From contig OY821518.1 in the NCBI GenBank assembly GCA_963682025.1, positions 9,119,590 to 9,183,589 on the forward strand: DNA of 64,000 nt. Direction: 5' to 3'. Shown here one piece after another: positions 23,581 to 50,570 of this stretch. A program made the translations under genes and the position numbers. The notes under the pieces are model-generated. The model ran no database searches. It was not told where the DNA came from and saw nothing but the letters and a program-made list of their open reading frames with translations. Source of the stretch: Cordilura impudica. Lineage: Eukaryota; Arthropoda; Insecta; Diptera; Scathophagidae. Numbering within the stretch: the first letter of the stretch is position 1; every line of letters begins with the position of its first letter.

Positions 23581-24600
23581 AAAACTTGGTTTTCATGGGT
23601 TAGATTATTATGTAACTCAAACAATCTAAGAATTATAAAGGTAGAGTTTTTTTTTTTTTTTGTTAGTTTTCAAGTTTTTGTTTTCATTTTTGTGATTGCT
23701 AAGTTTTTATATGTATTATTATATTATTTCAAAACTTTTATACATTTACATATAGTCGCATGTGCATATGTTATGTCGTCCATTTAAAAGGTATCCGTTT
23801 TTTTTAAATTACTATTTCGAATGTACGGTCTGGTTAAAATGGTTTCGACTGCGAAAGTCATAAAAAAGATATATTAATTTTATTATTAAAATAAATTCCT
23901 ATCCTTTTTTCCGTTTAAATAATTCGAAATAAATTCTAGATACAAATAACATTTGTATTTATACATACACTTTGATATTTATTAAAGTAAAATTGTATAA
24001 AATTCACTGCCAAAGATTATATAAATATTTATTGTTCCAGGTCTTTGTCTAAGAATACAGCTGTCTTATGTTAATTATTACATTATACATAGTTCATATC
24101 CATATAAGATAAATAATGAAAATTAAAAATGCAAACATTTTTAAAATTTATAATAAACAGAAAAAAAAGAAGGAAAAACAACACAAAGGCGCACACAATT
24201 CAAACTGGGTCGTTTGGTTATAGAATTGCAACTTTTCCAAAAAAAAAAAACAAACAAATTGAAAAAAGTTTTTACTAAATGTGTAATGTTTAGCTATTTA
24301 AAAAATTTATGTCATGTGTCCTAGATCCATAGTTTCTTAGTTGAACATAATGTTTTCGCAAAAAAAAAAAAAAAAAATAAATAAATAAAACTCAGTTTCG
24401 ATTTTATTTTTTTAATGATTTTCAGTGGTCGAAGTGGCCGGTTAAAAGTGGTGGGATGTTTAAGAGAAATACAAGCGTATGGCTTATGTAATTTAACAGC
24501 ATATAAATAAAATATAAAAAAAAAGAATTCATTTATTTAGAAAAAAAAATACTTTACAAAAATAAAATATAAACAATAAGTTATTTCAAGCAGTCACCTG
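23581..24600. other. Unassigned AT-rich DNA
   Basis: No supported gene. Poly-A tracts occur at about 24242 and 24361. Confidence 0.4.
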
Positions 24601-25312
24601 AAATGCTTAATACATCTGAAAATGTATAAAAATAGTTGTTCTATAGTGCAAATTCTACAAACTTACAATTCATAGAATAGTTTCCATATCTGTTCCTGTT
24701 AATTTTTTGTTGTCGACCTTCATATTTCTTGATTGCAATTTTTTTGAAAGATGTTCGAGTTCCAACAATGCATCCAACATTAATCCCATATTATGTAAAA
24801 AATTTGTGTCACATAAAATTATTTTCAGTTCATTATATGTTACTCTATCTTTTTCACTTCGATTAACATCTCGTGATGCTTCGTCGAAATGCTTCTACAA
24901 TGCTTCATAATTATTCCAAATAGCTATTACTGACCGTGCACTTGATGAAACCCATCTGGTGTCCAAAATGCGTCCAATAGAATTAAGTTTTACACATAAC
25001 TCTTGAGCATTTTTTCCCAAATCTCTTCGATTTTTAGGAGAAGCATTATAAATAGCGTATAACTTGTCGAAAAATGTTTTCATATGGCAGGCTAAAGAAA
25101 TTTGATTTACAATTAAATTAACTGCTAACTCCAAACGATGATTACTGCAGTGCCAAACTATTAGATTGGGAAACTTTTTAATTAGTAGTCTAGCTACACC
25201 AGATTTTCTTCCAAGTATTGCGGATCAAAAAATTATTATTAAATCCATGACGATGTAAAAATTGTAAAAACACCTCAGTAATGGTAGAAGCTGCAGTATT
25301 TTCTAGTTAAAA
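24601..25312 (-). pseudogene. Decayed hAT transposase (KIAA1586-like), 3' part
   Basis: On the minus strand, LENTAASTITEVFLQFL, HMKTFFDKLYAIYNASPKNR, LCVKLNSIGRILDTRWVSSS and VIAIWNNYEAL follow in order with stops and frameshifts between. These match the central and C-terminal blocks of KIAA1586-like hAT-derived proteins (family knowledge). The 5' part of the same pseudogene is at 28765-29345, beyond two younger insertions. Confidence 0.65.
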
Positions 25313-26096
25313 ACAAGTAAGAAAATTATAGTCGGTCTAGACCGACCATATGATATCCTATACCATGGTTTAGAGACTCTATCTTTCGGTCCAACTAATT
25401 CGATATCGAAAATAAGCATAAACCAAGTTTGAGTGAATTGTTATTAATTTTTTTGCTGCAAATATGAAAAAGTTCATATCGGGTGCTATATTTATATGGG
25501 GACTAGGCCCAAAAATGGACCGATCCTGACCATGTTTGGTACAGTCACTTATTTTTTGAAAAAATATATACAAACCAATTTTGAGAAAAATCTGTGCAAT
25601 ATTTTTGATTTTTGATAGTTTTAAGTGAAGATCGGGAAACAGCTTATATGGGACCTATGAGTAAGAATTGTCCTATAGGGATTATTTTTGGACTACTGAT
25701 TAATGGATATAGAAAACACATATAAACCCAATTTGACTGAGATCTATATTATAATTTGGATCTTATGGCACTTCATGTCGGTTTCATAGGGGTCATTTGT
25801 ATGGGGGCTAGGTCTGAACATGGACCGAATTTCACCGATGAAAGCTTATATACCAAATTTCATCAAAATATATTCATATTTCCGATCTGTACTTTGATTA
25901 CAAGCTTTACATGGACACACAGACGGACGGACGGACGGACGGACATTGCTAAATCGACTCAGAATGTGATTCTGAGAATGTGATTCTGAGTCGATCGATA
26001 TAATAAAAGATGGGTCTAGGTCAAATATTTTTGGTAGTTACAAACAGCAGCACAAAGTCATTATACCCACACCACATAGTGGTATAGGGTATAAAA
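25313..26096 (+). repeat. R1 dispersed repeat, complete copy
   Basis: It runs from ACAAGTAAGAAAATTATAGT and the palindrome GGTCTAGACC, through a (GGAC)5-like tract at about 25924-25945, to 'ggtatagggtataaaa'. The left and right ends also pair (ATCCTATACCATGG, GTGGTATAGGGTAT). It is inserted in the old hAT pseudogene. GTCY proto-microsatellites resemble mini-me elements (suggestion). Confidence 0.8.
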
Positions 26097-26156
26097 ACTA
26101 CTTACCTCAGTAGTTTCTGGAATTTTTACACGCAAGCAGATGGATAACCTATAAGA

Positions 26157-28756
<2,600 letters not shown>

Positions 28757-28764
28757 CTATAAGA

Positions 28765-29345
28765 GAACCTATTTTTAAATAATTTTCTAGTATATAATTA
28801 ATTAGTTTCTTTTTCATTTCATCAGCAATATGAAGGAGCAATATCTGAGGATGACGATCCGTCCCATATTTATTCCATTTGCTTTTTGAAGATCTACTAA
28901 ATCCGCTAAATCACTAAATGGACGATTCTTCCCTGCAAGATAATAAACAGTTCTAAATATTCGGTACATACTTTCAAAACGTTGGCTTTGCGTTTGGGTG
29001 AATAATGTTTCAATAATTTATCTTTGGACAAAGTAACTATTTTACTGGCTTGTATGTGTGCAGTTGACAGCTTTTGCGATGAAAGTTTTTTTACGTATCG
29101 ATTGTTGCTTTTTTTTTCCTTTGTGTCACCATATTCTCTAACGTTACAGTTGACCCATTCATTTATCAGCTTCAATCCCGGAGTCTCAGAACATCCTAGT
29201 CCACTTTCTTTAACGTTTAGCCATTTATATGTTTCTGACTTTTCATGCCATTGTGCTTCTGTCCAGTAATCTAGGATCTTTACAGTTATAGGCTCCTCCT
29301 CTTGCCGCGCCCTTTTTCCAAATGTTCTTCTTCAAGAAGATTTTG
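28765..29345 (-). pseudogene. Decayed hAT transposase (KIAA1586-like), 5' part
   Basis: Minus-strand frames read ITVKILDYWTEAQWHEKSE, LKLINEWVNCNVREYGDTKE and SKDKLLKHYSPK, then break. The order fits the N-terminal part of the pseudogene whose remainder is at 24601-25312. One further piece of about 55 bp survives at 26097-26148 between the R1 copy and the hAT element. Confidence 0.55.
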
Positions 29346-29375
29346 AATTTTTTTATTAAAAATTTATCCAATTTT

Positions 29376-29830
29376 ATACCCTCCACATATCAGCGGTAGA
29401 GGGTACACATAGGTGTGTCATTCCGTTTGTAACGCATCGAAATAAATTTCGAAAACCCCAAAACCATTTATTTTCTTGATCATTATAACAAGGGAAGTTG
29501 ATTAGATATGCCCGCCTTTCCGTCTGTCTGTGGAAATCAGGATCTCGCCGTCAATATCTAAGCTAGACCGTTCGTTTTGTATAAAATCGTTTATGAACAT
29601 CCCAAAGGAGTTGCTATTTAAAATCGTCAAAATCGGTTAAAGGGGTCACGAGTTATGAACGAAACTTTGAAAAACTCTTGAAAAAATTAAATATTTCAAT
29701 GTGTTTGTTGTTTTTCTTAAGATATGTTGTATTTATATATAAATACATAAAGGTAAATTTTTAGTTACCTTTTTAAGCAATATGCTGGCACGGAGGAGTG
29801 TGAAAATTGGGAGAGTTATAGTTCGTGTGG
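29376..29830 (+). repeat. R2 dispersed repeat, left portion
   Basis: TATACCCTCCACATATCAGC, 'ccgtttgtaacgcatcgaaataaat' and a 'ccgtctgtctgtgg' tract match the 17168 copy. A matching right-end block 'ttcggcacagtcgaatttaacac' at 31425-31455 may be its other end, with Helitrons and other repeats between. Confidence 0.6.
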
Positions 29831-29939
29831 AGGAGAAGCTGAGAATGATAAAATTTATGTTTAATCTGTCTTAGAAATATATAAAATTAAATTATATAAA
29901 ATATTTATAATAATTCGTTACACCCTGTTAATCCGAATG

Positions 29940-30535
29940 ATTTAAATTATATATCAGACGCTCTGTCTTGAATTGTGAATTGTTAAAATTGATTAACATA
30001 CCTTTAGGCTCATTTAAATATTCATAAATTTTATATATATATATCTATGGTCACAAGCAATAACCGCCTAACTCGAAAATCATGCTTTTGAGAAAAATAG
30101 CTTTTTATATAAACGTAATAGCACTTCATTACGACTTAGGTCAGAATATTTGTATTAATATCTTTTTAAAAAGCAGTGTTAGAGAAATGGGGATTTTACG
30201 TAAATATAAAGATTTTTTAGTAGAATATGATAGTATACATAACTCAAATCGGCGAAAATCATGCTTTCGAGAAAAATAACTGTTTATATAAATGTAATGG
30301 GGCTTTGTTACGACTTAGGTCAGTATGTTTTCATTAATAACTTTTTAATAAAAAATGTTAGAGAAATGGGGATTTCACGTTAATATAAAACATTTTTAGT
30401 AGAATATGACAGCATACATAACTCAATTCGTTCTTAAGTCGACTTAGGCGGTTATCGCTTGGAAGACAAAAGTTTAATGAAAAAATAATATTTCCTAGAA
30501 TTTGCACTCGAATTTCGAGTGCTGGGCTATATTAG
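29940..30535 (+). mobile_element. Helitron remnant, copy E, split by another repeat
   Basis: 'gattaacatacctttaggctcatttaaat' at 29993 and 'tttcctagaatttgcactcg...gagtgctgg' at 30491-30527 are adjacent in copy D but are separated here by 30040-30470. The last bases (GGGCTATATTAG) are altered. Confidence 0.65.
30044..30465. repeat. Duplicated relative of the CTGTGGTCACAAGC MITE
   Basis: It begins ATGGTCACAAGCAATAACCG and ends 'cttaggcggttatcgcttgg'. Two direct units of about 180 bp follow each other (30070-30255 and 30256-30430), each with 'aatcatgctttygagaaaa', 'acgacttaggtcag' and 'ttagagaaatggggatttyacg'. It disrupts Helitron copy E. Confidence 0.7.
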
Positions 30536-30586
30536 TATGTTGTTATTCTTTTTATTGTTTAAGTCATTGCAGTTGAAAACTGAAAA

Positions 30587-30990
30587 ATGATTAAAGAAAA
30601 ATGAAAAGTTAAAAATTAAAAATAAAAAATGAAAAACTAAAAATTAAAATTAAAAAATAAAAATCAAAAATTAAAAATTGAAAATGAAAAATTAAAAATC
30701 AAAAATTAAAAATCAAAAATTAAAAATTTTAGTTTCCTTCTTTAGTTTCTTACCTGTTTTTATTATTTTTATTTTTTTGTATCAAATAAAAATATTTTAA
30801 AATTTCCTTTTTTTAATATTAATAATTTGTAGCCAAGAATCATTCGATTTTGAATTATCATATGACTTCTAAGGTCTCAAAACAGGCTTATAGGGATCAA
30901 ACTTTGGGTGTTATTATGATGCCGGCTGCGTTAAATAATGAATTTCATTCGTGTTCTATGAAGTACTTAGGGATTTTCTACACTAGTCAA
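30587..30990 (+). repeat. N-family repeat with AAAAATTA minisatellite
   Basis: 30587-30727 is a (AAAAATTAAAAATGAAA)-type array. 30830-30960 has 'agccaagaatcattc' and 'tgacttctaaggtctcaaa'. Both parts recur in inverse order at 56440-57040. Confidence 0.65.
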
Positions 30991-31090
30991 AGAAAAATAA
31001 TTAAATTTTTCAAATAGTAGTTAATTCTTTTAAAGGATCATTGTTTTTTATAATAGAAATTGACCAACAAGAAAACCAATTAACTTTAAA

Positions 31091-31339
31091 CTAGCAGATT
31101 CCAGCCCTCGAAATTCGAGTGCAAACACGTTAACAAATTTAATAAACACACACATAGCATTGTATAATTTTATGTATGTGTTAGTAGCAACTTTAAGTGC
31201 AATTTACTCAAAATAATGGAAAAAAAATCAAAAATCTGTAAACGGCAAAAAAGAAATACTTTTCAAATAATATACGCTTGGTCAAAATCGGAACAAAACA
31301 TCGGTCACAAGAAATCGCTTAGCCTATTAATATTATAGA
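31091..31339 (-). mobile_element. Non-autonomous Helitron, copy F, internally deleted
   Basis: On the minus strand it runs from TCTATAATATTAATAGGCTA to CTGCTAG at 31091. The hairpin has TCGAGGGCTG changes and a deletion beside it removes about 100 bp. Confidence 0.75.
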
Positions 31340-32281
31340 TTTAATTCGTATTCGGATTTAATGTTTCAGTATCGGCAACAGTTTCAAAGTGGTAGCCGTA
31401 CCCAATATTGGGTGGAGGGTATCAAAAATTCGGCACAGTCGAATTTAACACTTACTTGTTTTAAAATTTTTTTTAAACAAAATTTAACACAACTTGAAAG
31501 CTAACGCGATTTGAATATATATTTAAAACTAAATCGACCAAAATTTGTAATTACCGAAAAACTGCGGAAATTGTTACAAAAGAAGTACATGGCCTACTTA
31601 GTAACGAAAATTTAATTTGCAATTTTTTTATATTCACACGTTACTATTTGAAATTTAAATCTCTCGTTTTAAATTATTTTTATTTTTTCGTATTAAAAAT
31701 CATGTAAAAAATATTAAATTTTTAAAATTCATAAAAAAAAAATTTTTTTTAATTTTAAAAATATGTTCCGGCACGCATTTTTCCATCCTAAGAAGTGGTG
31801 GAATGAGTTTACAATTAGTTAGAAGTACTGGGATGGCATCGCAATCCATCCCCCCTCACTTCGAACACGGATGATTATCATAAATAGTAAAAACCTACGA
31901 GGAAATGGTCAAAGTAGTTCTCAATACTTTTATTCTATGAACTAGAAAATGGCAAACTAATTTTAAAAATACTATTTCAAAGTAGTACGGTACAAGTTTA
32001 TTAGAACCACTAAGTACTAATAAAACTAATTCTTATCCATTTAAAATTTTAATATTAAAGGATGGTGGATATGTAGAATCATTATTTTTGAAAGTAGTTT
32101 ATGCTTTTACTAACTCATGATCTACACATAAATTTTTTGAATATTTCGAAACAATAAAATTAATTATTATTTTTATTTAATTTACAGCTACGCTTATTTG
32201 AAGATTTTTGTAGAATCTTTCGACAAAAAAAAAAAACAATCAACATCTTGTACCACCATCATAATTTAGAAATTAAATAAA
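31340..32281. other. Region upstream of the coiled-coil gene
   Basis: 31425-31460 is an R2 end. The rest is AT-rich with no coding frame. 'aatttacag' at about 32179-32187 could be an acceptor for a 5' untranslated exon leading to the ATG at 32282. Confidence 0.4.
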
Positions 32282-44675
<12,394 letters not shown>

Positions 44676-44865
44676 ATTAAGATGAGCTCAAATTAAATGA
44701 AAATTAGTTTAAACATAAATTTAATTTAAATACTTATAGTCATCGGTAGTACTAGTAGTATTAGCAGTAGCAGTAGGAGGAGATTGTCCTAAGAGTTTTT
44801 TAGAGTTCCAATATTGTACTTTTTGTATGTATTGCAATTAATGTATTTAATTTACATATTTTTTG

Positions 44866-44871
44866 AATAAA
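44866..44871 (+). terminator. Poly(A) signal of the coiled-coil gene
   Basis: AATAAA lies 191 bp after the stop codon at 44675. Confidence 0.6.
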
Positions 44872-45067
44872 GTATTTAATGCATTCGACATGTGTGAAAA
44901 TAAACAATACATATACATACATTCATATACTAAAAAAAAACAATATAGTTCATAATCTCATAACACTTTTTTTAAGTTAAAAAAATTAAAATTATCTACG
45001 TTACTAACTGAATCTGAAGATTCTATCTGTGTTTAAAATATGTCTAGAAAATCAATTAAGCATATAA

Positions 45068-46465
45068 GAAAAAAAAAATCATGTGAGTCCGATCGCAGGG
45101 GAGATGTGTAAACATCTAGTAATTAAAGATTTTTTTATAGCACTTTCTTAAAATCAAACAGAAAGCGTATCACTTATTATTATTATTTATAATTTTAACC
45201 GGCTAATTTTTAATTTTTCGTTTTTTATTTTTTATTTTTAATTTTTCGTTTTTCATTTTTCATTTTAAATTTTTTTTTTAATTTTTTATTTCTCATTTTT
45301 AATTTTTAATTTTTTAATTTTAATTTTTAATTTTTTATTTTTCATTTTTTCTTCATTTTCCATTTTCCAATTTTTATTTTCATTTTTTATTTTTAATTTT
45401 TTATTTTTCATTTTTTATTTTTCATTATTCATTTTTAATTTTAGTTTTTAATTTTTCATTTCTTATTTTTCATGTTTCATTTTTTATTTTTAATTTTTTA
45501 TTTTTAATTTTTTAGTTCTAATTTTTTATTATTAATTTTTTATTTTTTATTTTACATTTTTCCTTTTTATTTTTTTTAATTTTTTATTTTTCATTTTTCA
45601 TTTTTTATTTTTCATTTTTTATTTTTTTCCATTTTTTATTTTTAATTTTTATTTTTCATTTTTTATTTTTCATTATTATTCTTAATTTTTTATTTTCCAT
45701 TTTTAATTTTTGTTTTAATTTTTCATTTTTCGTTTGTCATTTTTTAATTTTCATTTTTCGTTTTTCATTTTTCATTGTTTATTTTTCATTTTTAATTTTT
45801 TATTTCTCAATTTTCATTTTTCATTTTTTATTCTTCATTTTTATTCTTATTTTTTTATTTTCCATTTTTAATTTTTTTTCATTTTTCATTTTTCGTTTTT
45901 CATTTTTCATTTTTCGTTTTTAATTTTTTATTTTTCATTTTTCGTTTTTCATTTTTCATTTCTCAATTTTCATTTTTTATTTTTCATTTTTAATTTATTT
46001 TTCATTATTCATTTTTTATTTTTCATTTTTCATTATTCATTATTCATTTTTAATTTTTTGTTTTTCATTTTTCATTTTAAATTTTTCATTTTTAATTTTT
46101 AATTTTTTATTTTTCATTTTTTTTTTAATTTTTTATTTTTTATTTAAAATTTTTTTTTTCATTTTTAATTTTTCATTTTTTATTTTTAATTTTTTATTTT
46201 TCATTTTTAATTTTTCATTTTTTATTTTTCATTTTTAATTTTTTATTTTTTATTTTTCATTTTTCATTTTTTATTTTTCATTTTTAATTTTTTATTTTTG
46301 ATTTTTTTTTTCATTTTTTATTTTTAATTTTTAATTTTCAAACAGGTTATCATAATATCATAATTTTTTCACCAATACAATCACATTTTGTCTTACGACT
46401 CATATGTTATGCTTACATGTTACGCTGTTTTTGAAATTTACCCCACTGCGCGTATAGATGTTTAT
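45068..46465 (+). repeat. M-family copy with 1.15-kb minisatellite interior
   Basis: The head is at 45074-45180 (ATCATGTGAGTCCGATCG..., CATCTAGTAATTAAAG). 45180-46335 is a pure irregular array of TTTTTCATTTTTAATTTTTT-type units with occasional CG (TTTTTCG). The tail 'cataattttttcaccaatacaatca' to 'gcgcgtatagatgttta' is at 46345-46463. Strand asymmetry is extreme: the plus strand is nearly devoid of G over 1.1 kb. Confidence 0.85.
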
Positions 46466-47065
46466 CAAAAAATTTTTGGAAAAAAAAACGTTAAAAATGT
46501 GCTAAGCAGTTCTTACATACCACTTTGAAGGTTTCCTAAATATTATGGTCAAGAAATAAATGAGTAAAAAAAACCAACCCATAAAAACCATGTTTTTATT
46601 ATACTCCCTTTATCTGTAAATTAATTTACCATCATGAAAAATAATAATTGATTGACTGAAAATATCTATGTCAAAAATAAAAAATTTTTTGCAAAAATTT
46701 CAGCTCGATTGGATCACGGAAAAGGTTAAAAATCGATCCAAAGTTTTGTAAACAAGCAGACACTACGAGCTAATATAAACAGAGTGAAAAGGTAATCCAT
46801 CCATTGACTTTTGGTGAATATTGACAGTAATTTTACTACTAAACAGCCATAAAAAATAATTACTAAAAAGACGACAAATAACCACAATAACTTAACTAGA
46901 TTATTTTATTTTTTGACATAACCACTGGAGAAAATTCCGACATCTTATTCGGACCAATCATCACTACATACATTGTACTATAATACGTATACATAGGAAA
47001 ATTATGTTATGTGGTTACCTAAAGGAACAGTAAAGTTGTTATTTACGTATAGATTGATAATAAAG
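46466..47065. other. Sequence between two M-family copies
   Basis: 46577-46760 is related to 50310-50570 ('cataaaaaccatgtttttattatactc', 'tggatcacgg', 'aatcgatccaaagttt'). The rest is unassigned. Confidence 0.5.
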
Positions 47066-48520
47066 AAAACATGTGAGACCAATCATAGGGGAGATGTGTA
47101 AACATCTAGTAATTAAAGATTTTTTATGGCACTTTTTTAAAAACAAGGGCGTCATCTATGTATCGCTTATAGCAATCAACTGCAGGGGCTCCGTTAATAT
47201 AAAAATATTTATTATTATTATTTCCACTAGTTCATTTTTCATTTTTCTTTTTTCATTTTTAATTTCTCATTTTTAATTTTTTATTTTTCATTTTTTTACT
47301 TTCCATTTTTTATTTTTCATTTTTAATTTTTTATTTTTCATTTTTAATTTTTTATTTTTCATTTTTTATTTTCAATTTTTGATGTTTAAACATCTATACG
47401 TGCAGGGGGATAAATTTCAAAAACAGCGTAACATGTAAGCGTAACATGTGAGTCGTAAGACAAAATGTGATTGTATTGGTGAAAAAATTATGATATTATG
47501 ATAACCTGTTTGAAAATTAAAAATGAAAAATAAATATTTCACTTTTCATTTTTAATTTTTCATTTGTTATTTTTTATTTTTCATTTTTCATTCTTTATTT
47601 TTTATTTTTCATTTTTCATTTTTTATTTTCATTTTTTATTCTTTACTTTCCATTTTTTATTTTTCATTTTTTGTTTTTAATTTTTCACTTTTCATTTTAC
47701 ATTTTTTATTTTTTATTTTTCGTTTTTCGTTTATTTTTTTTATTTTTATTTTTTTATTTTCATTTTTTTTTACTTTTTGTTTTTCATTTTTCATATTTAA
47801 TTTTTCAATTTTAATTTTTTATTTTAAATTTTTCATTTTTTATTTTTAATTTTTAATTTTCAAACAGGTTATTACATATCATAATTTTATTATTTTTCAT
47901 TTTTCATTTTTCATTTTTTACTTTTAATTTTTTATTTTTCATATTTTATTTTAAATTTTTCATTTTTTACTTTCCATTTTTTATTTTTCATTTTTTATTT
48001 TCATTTTTCATTTTTTATTTTCATTTTTCATTTTTTATTTTTCATTTTTTACTTTTAATTTTTTATTTTTCATTTTTTATTTTTAATATTTTATTTTTAA
48101 TTTTTCACTTTTCATTTTTCATTTATAATTTTTAATTTTTTACTTTCCATTTTTTATTTTTCATTTTTTGTTTTTTATTTTTCACTTTTCATTTTTCATT
48201 TTTTATTTTTTATTTTTCGTTTTTCGTTTTTTATTTTTTTATTTTTTTTTATTTTTAATTTTTTATTTTCATTTTTTTTTCACTTTTTGTTTTTCATTTT
48301 TCATATTTTATTTTTCAATTTTAATTTTTTATTTTAAATTTTTCATTTTTTATTTTTAATTTTTAATTTTCAAACAGGTTATTACATATCATAATTTTTT
48401 CACCAATACAATCATAAGTCACATCGATTTTGTCTTGCGTCTTACATCTTACGCTGTTTTTATGATTGTATTGTAAAATAGATTTTTACCCCCGTGCGAG
48501 TATAGATGTTTACACATCAA
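47066..48520 (+). repeat. Rearranged M-family cluster
   Basis: The order is head (47070-47225), minisatellite (47230-47385), inverse tail (47386-47520), minisatellite (47530-47865), a short 'caaacaggttattacatatc' junction, minisatellite (47885-48370), direct tail (48371-48518). The same junction 'ttttcaaacaggttat' joins minisatellite to tail at 46334, 47860 and 48367, so it is part of the family. Confidence 0.8.
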
Positions 48521-48535
48521 TAAGATCTTTTATAA

Positions 48536-48655
48536 ACTGGACATCGCACACTGCCGATTAAAGATACAAATAAAATAAGTTCAGTTAAATATCTTATAAC
48601 TGTCGAGATCCCAAGCGATAACGATAATGATGATGATGAGAATAGTTCTGAATAA
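48536..48655 (+). other. Possible 3' exon fragment
   Basis: A 39-codon frame ends VEIPSDNDNDDDENSSE before TAA, and AATAAA overlaps the stop. The acidic Ser-rich end looks like a natural C-terminus. It starts right after an M-family tail with an in-frame stop, so any upstream exon is displaced or lost. There is no other support. Confidence 0.2.
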
Positions 48656-49261
48656 AATTTTATAATATTATTTAAAAATATATTAAAAATCGAAATATTA
48701 ATTTATTTCCGAAAAAATTAAATATGAACTTTTGGTTTGAAATGCCAATAGTTAACAATAAGTTAAAAATACTGTTTATATAAAATTTAAAAATTATGAT
48801 TGTTCTTCGATATGCGTCCCTTCTATGTAATTATATTAAAGCATCTAATTGAATATATAAATTAATTAATCTGCGGCTTCCTGATTTTTAATTAAATTTG
48901 TGGTTATATAAATCCAAATTATTTTATTCAATTAATTTTTAATAGCGCTTAAGTATGCTTTTGATTCCAAAGTTACAGCGAAAACTGTGAACCAGTTCTT
49001 TTTTTACGAAAAACAAAAAAGGCATAATACGTTATAATTTTTTTTATGGTTGTTTTTTGTATTTATGATTATTAAAACTGAAAAAAAAAACGACCAAAAA
49101 TGGACTACTGACATTTGATTGAACCATTGAGGTACATTTATTTAGAATTTAAAGAGAAATTTTTCATTCACTTTAAATTTTTACCTTCCATGTATGTTGC
49201 TTTCAAAAGTAAAAGTCAAATTTTTTATTTTTCTAATTATTGACATTATTTAATAGAGTAT
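48656..49261. other. Unassigned AT-rich DNA
   Basis: No supported gene or recognised repeat. Confidence 0.4.
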
Positions 49262-50321
49262 TTATGTTTCAAAAGTAATTTATAATCAATTTATTTTGGA
49301 AGAGCTTAAATTTATTTTTTTTTTTTTTTGATTTGGGATTACACCATCCCCCTTCTATTAAAAGGATAAGAGGATTACTTGGCTGGTCCAAAATTTATTT
49401 TTAATATTATTAAATAATATTAATATTAAAAGTGTGAAGTGAGAGTGCTTCATTGATTTCTGATGTCTTACCGTTGCAATCTTAATTTGGCATCCCATCT
49501 TTAATACCATAAATCCCCTAAAGGCGGACTTTATAATATGGGCAAGAGCTGTAATAACAAACCGGGTTTTAATCTCGGATCTTAATTTTTCTTTTGTGAA
49601 TGAGACAGTGTGTGAATCTAAGTCCACATACGCGCCCATGTCTTATACAAATGTTCTCATCTAAAAGGGATTTATGTATTCATTTTATTAAACGAAACGT
49701 TGGAGATTTGTATGAAAAAAATTTAAGGTGAATTTCTATACAAATTTTAAACAAAACACAAATGTAAAAAAACTAACCCATTAAATTTATTTATTTATGT
49801 TTCAAAAGTAATTTATAATTAATTTATTTTGGAAGAGCTTAAATTTATTTATTTTTTTGTTTTGATTTGGGATTACACCATCCCCCTTCTATTAAAAGGA
49901 TAAGAGGATTACTTGGCTGGTCCAAAATTTATTTTTAATATTATTAAATAATATTATTAATATTAAAAGTGTGAAGTGAGAGTGCTTCATTGATTTCTGA
50001 TGTCTTACCGTTGCAATCTTAATTTGGCATCCCATCTTTAATACCATAAATCCCCTAAAGGCGGACTTTATAATATGGGCACGAGCTGTAATAACAAACC
50101 GGGTTTTAATCTCGGATCTTAATTTTTCTTTTGTGAATGAGACAGTGTGTGAATCTAAGTCCACTTACGCGCCCATGTCTTATACAAATGTTCTCATCTA
50201 AAAGGGATTTATGTATTCATTTTATTAAACGAAACGTTGGAGATTTGTATGAAAAAAATTTAAGGTGAATTTCTATACAAATTTTAAACAAAACACAAAT
50301 GTAAAAAAACTAACCCATTAA
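49262..50321 (-). pseudogene. Tandem duplicate of a DIRS-like RT fragment
   Basis: Two units, about 49262-49784 and 49794-50321, are nearly identical over about 525 bp. Each has a minus-strand frame with VDLDSHTVSFTKEKLRSEIK followed by ALAHIIKSAFRGFMVLKMG. This resembles the segment after the RT core in DIRS/YR retrotransposons (IDSxxMTVSLTxEK..., ASxIGxxVxxFPGVxxG). The assignment is tentative. Differences are a few substitutions (tccacata/tccactta, gggcaaga/gggcacga) and small indels. Confidence 0.45.
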
Positions 50322-50570
50322 AACCAAGTTTTTATTATACTCTCTTTCTTTGTAAATTAAGTTTACCATCATGTAATCAAATAAATGATTGAATGAAAAT
50401 GAAACATGGTTGCCAAATAAAAAAACTTAAATTTCGAAAAATTCATATTTATACTGTAATTAAATTTTTTTAAACGAAAATTTGTTACATCATTTTTATC
50501 GTCGCCACGAGCCTGCCGTGGCACGATTAGATCACGGGAAAAGGGTCAGAAATCGATCCAAAGTTTTTTT
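50310..50570 (+). repeat. Repeat related to 46577-46760 and 16610
   Basis: 'taacccattaaaaccaagtttttattatactc', 'gtttaccatcatg', 'agatcacgggaaaaggg' and 'aatcgatccaaagtttt' recur at 46577-46760, and the leader also at 16615. Confidence 0.6.

Noticed and set aside
25756..25983. Recurring frame starting MDLMA in several R1 copies (also near 42085 and 62760)
   Set aside because: Same-strand and antisense frames persist together because the copies are young repeats. There is no domain and the length varies with the GGAC tract.
45180..46335. Possible CRISPR or centromeric satellite
   Set aside because: Units are irregular 6-20 nt AT slippage products without spacers. The array is bounded by transposon head and tail and is too short to call centromeric.
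48168..48359. Phe-rich 63-residue frame
   Set aside because: Translation of the TTTTTCA minisatellite.
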